Source: Bdellovibrionaceae bacterium UBA5009
Lineage (GTDB): Bacteria > Bdellovibrionota > Bdellovibrionia > Bdellovibrionales > Bdellovibrionaceae
DNA: 14,498 nucleotides
Reading direction: 5' to 3'
Assembly (NCBI GenBank): GCA_002396665.1
Contig: DGYJ01000111.1
Coordinates: 1 to 14,498, forward strand
Below are positions 13,455 to 14,498 of the stretch, piece by piece. The stretch's first letter is position 1. Each line of letters begins with the position of its first letter. Position numbers and translations under genes: made by a program. A model generated the notes under the pieces. That model did not search any database. It worked only from the letters and a program-made list of their open reading frames with translations, and was not told the DNA's origin.

Positions 13455-14270
13455 ATGAAAACTATATTTGATTTTAATAGTTATAAGGCCTTTTTAATTG
13501 ATTTTGAGCAGTCACGGAAAGGTTTTGAACGAGGTTTCAGGTCTAAATTAGCATCATTTATTAATTGCCAGAGCGGCTACGTAACTCGGGTCCTAAATGA
13601 GTCTGCGCATTTTAGTTTAGAACAGGCGTTGAAAATCGCCTCATTTTTAAAACTCAACGAGAAAGAACAATCATTTTTTTTACTGCTCGTTGAAAAAGAC
13701 CGGGCTGGGACGAAGGAGCTGAAGGAGTATTTTAAACATAAAATTGATAAAGAAAGAGATAGTTATCTTAATATCAAAGAAAGAGTTGGTGATTCCCGTG
13801 CATTAACTGCCTCTGAGCAAAGTGTTTATTACAGCAACTGGCATTATCTTGCTATTCATATGCTCACTACGATTAAGGGCTTTGATAATGTGGAAAGCAT
13901 CTCAAAAACGATCGGTCTCTCTTTGTCTGCAACATCAGAGATCATTCTGTTTCTTCTTCGCACAGGAATTCTCATGGAAGTAAAGGGCAAATTAAGTGCT
14001 GGAATTACTCAAGTGCATTTAGATCGGGAATCGCCACTCATTAACCAACACCACACAAACTGGAGAATTGCGGCAATTCAATCATTAACTAATAACTCAA
14101 AATCAGACATTCATTACTCGACAGTTTCTACACTTTCGAAAAGTGATGTCGAGATATTAAAGTTAAAAGTTGTGAAATTGATTGAAGAGTACGTTGCGAT
14201 AGTAAAGCCATCAAATGAAGAACAAATGTATGGTTTTAATATCGACTTTTATAATCTGATAAAAATGTAA
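13455..14270 (+). CDS. TIGR02147-family protein (putative transcription regulator)
   Basis: The protein has 271 residues, the usual family length. ATG 13455 is preferred to an in-frame TTG at 13443, because the protein then begins with the family's opening (IFDFNSYKAFLIDF). Residues about 28-75 look like a helix-turn-helix (RSKLASFINCQSGYVTRVLN, then SLEQALKIASFLKLNEKEQ). They are followed by FFLLLVEKDRAGTKELKEYF, which matches the family's conserved fF-x-x-L-V-x-f-x-x-A segment. A second, winged-helix-like region lies around 130-180 (YYSNWHYLAIHML, then ISKTIGLSLSATSEIILFLL). The family is abundant in Fibrobacter and Bdellovibrionota and its targets are unknown. The gene is divergent from the XRE gene and followed by the right copy of the long repeat. 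No Shine-Dalgarno is seen. Confidence 0.88.
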   Translation: MKTIFDFNSYKAFLIDFEQSRKGFERGFRSKLASFINCQSGYVTRVLNESAHFSLEQALKIASFLKLNEKEQSFFLLLVEKDRAGTKELKEYFKHKIDKERDSYLNIKERVGDSRALTASEQSVYYSNWHYLAIHMLTTIKGFDNVESISKTIGLSLSATSEIILFLLRTGILMEVKGKLSAGITQVHLDRESPLINQHHTNWRIAAIQSLTNNSKSDIHYSTVSTLSKSDVEILKLKVVKLIEEYVAIVKPSNEEQMYGFNIDFYNLIKM

Positions 14271-14313
14271 TGACCAAATTACGCCCCTCATCATCTCTAA
14301 TGAGCAATTTGAG

Positions 14314-14498
14314 ATAGAACCCAGGCTGTCAATTCCAGGCACTCAGTGAGAAAGTCATCACATCTTCTCCGCTAATTCTGATTTACGAAAATCAGGTTCT
14401 AAGGGTTCTTTAATCTTGGAATTTTGAGAAAGCGCTGAAAAAAGAAACGCTCTTTTTATAAGAGCGTTTTATGGGGTCATTTGTTTATCAATGGAGTG
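14314..14498. repeat. Right copy of the long direct repeat (R2), truncated by window end
   Basis: It matches R1 in two blocks (14314-14354 and about 14426-14498). Between them are 71 bases absent from R1, bordered on both sides by TGAGAAAG (14347-14354 and 14425-14432). The extra stretch includes CTGATTT-ACGA-AAATCAG (hairpin) and a TCTTCTCCGCTAATT word resembling the 29-bp repeats at 8605 and 10045. No gene is seen after 14270. Confidence 0.88.
14444..14470. terminator. Hairpin terminator inside R2
   Basis: The same stem as in R1, CGCTCTT with AAGAGCG extended by A/T pairs, around TTTAT. It could end the TIGR02147 transcript (+ strand, T4 tail) or a transcript entering from the right (- strand, with an interrupted T-run). 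Confidence 0.65.

Larger units (their letters stand above)
11757..14498. mobile_element. Repeat-bounded unit with secreted protein, XRE and TIGR02147 genes
   Basis: Direct repeats of about 100 bp flank roughly 2.5 kb that carries three complete genes and their divergent control region. No transposase or integrase is present, so movement is inferred only from the flanking repeats. Alternative: two independent copies of an interspersed repeat that happen to frame these genes. The right repeat may continue beyond the window. Confidence 0.4.

Overview
The window looks chromosomal and probably comes from a Bdellovibrio-like bacterium (Bdellovibrionota). This is an inference from gene content: a TIGR02147-family protein, many exported proteins of unknown function, a CHASE2-type membrane cyclase with a FecR-like partner, and secreted HE...D-E-Y-x-x-S proteins. 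No rRNA or marker gene confirms it.

Positions 1-7497 (+ strand) hold an envelope module. The Gly/Gln-rich end of an unseen gene is followed by an intrinsic terminator. Then come a TPR plus outer-membrane beta-barrel protein, a CHASE2 adenylate/guanylate cyclase with intact catalytic residues, and a periplasmic FecR-domain protein with a long Gly/Gln/Pro-rich tail. The three are tightly packed and read like one signalling operon. A secreted PQQ-like beta-propeller protein follows with its own ribosome binding site.

Positions 7518-8466 hold a small integral membrane protein and tRNA-Arg(ACG) on the - strand, and tRNA-Ser(GCU) on the + strand, with clear terminators behind both tRNAs. The tRNA-Arg has three consecutive acceptor-stem mismatches.

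Positions 8467-10073 are accessory DNA at the tRNA-Ser 3' end. The last 22 bases of tRNA-Ser recur at 8590-8611 (20 of 22 identical) behind a hairpin-rich segment. A perfect 29-bp direct repeat (8605-8633 and 10045-10073) brackets a higBA toxin-antitoxin operon with a palindromic operator over its -10 box, plus a lipoprotein gene carrying an in-frame remnant of another gene upstream. No integrase is visible.

Positions 10076-11641 (- strand) form a translationally coupled three-gene operon for two small exported, barrel-like proteins and a matrixin-like zinc protease.

Positions 11757-14498 hold a second repeat-bounded unit. A roughly 100-bp sequence ending in a strong hairpin occurs at 11757-11862 and 14314-14498. 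Between the copies are a secreted HE-motif protein and an XRE regulator (- strand), and a divergent TIGR02147-family gene (+ strand) whose shared promoter region is full of dyads and direct repeats. The best candidates for something undescribed are the tRNA-derived, CCA-ending repeats and the two direct-repeat-bounded cassettes.
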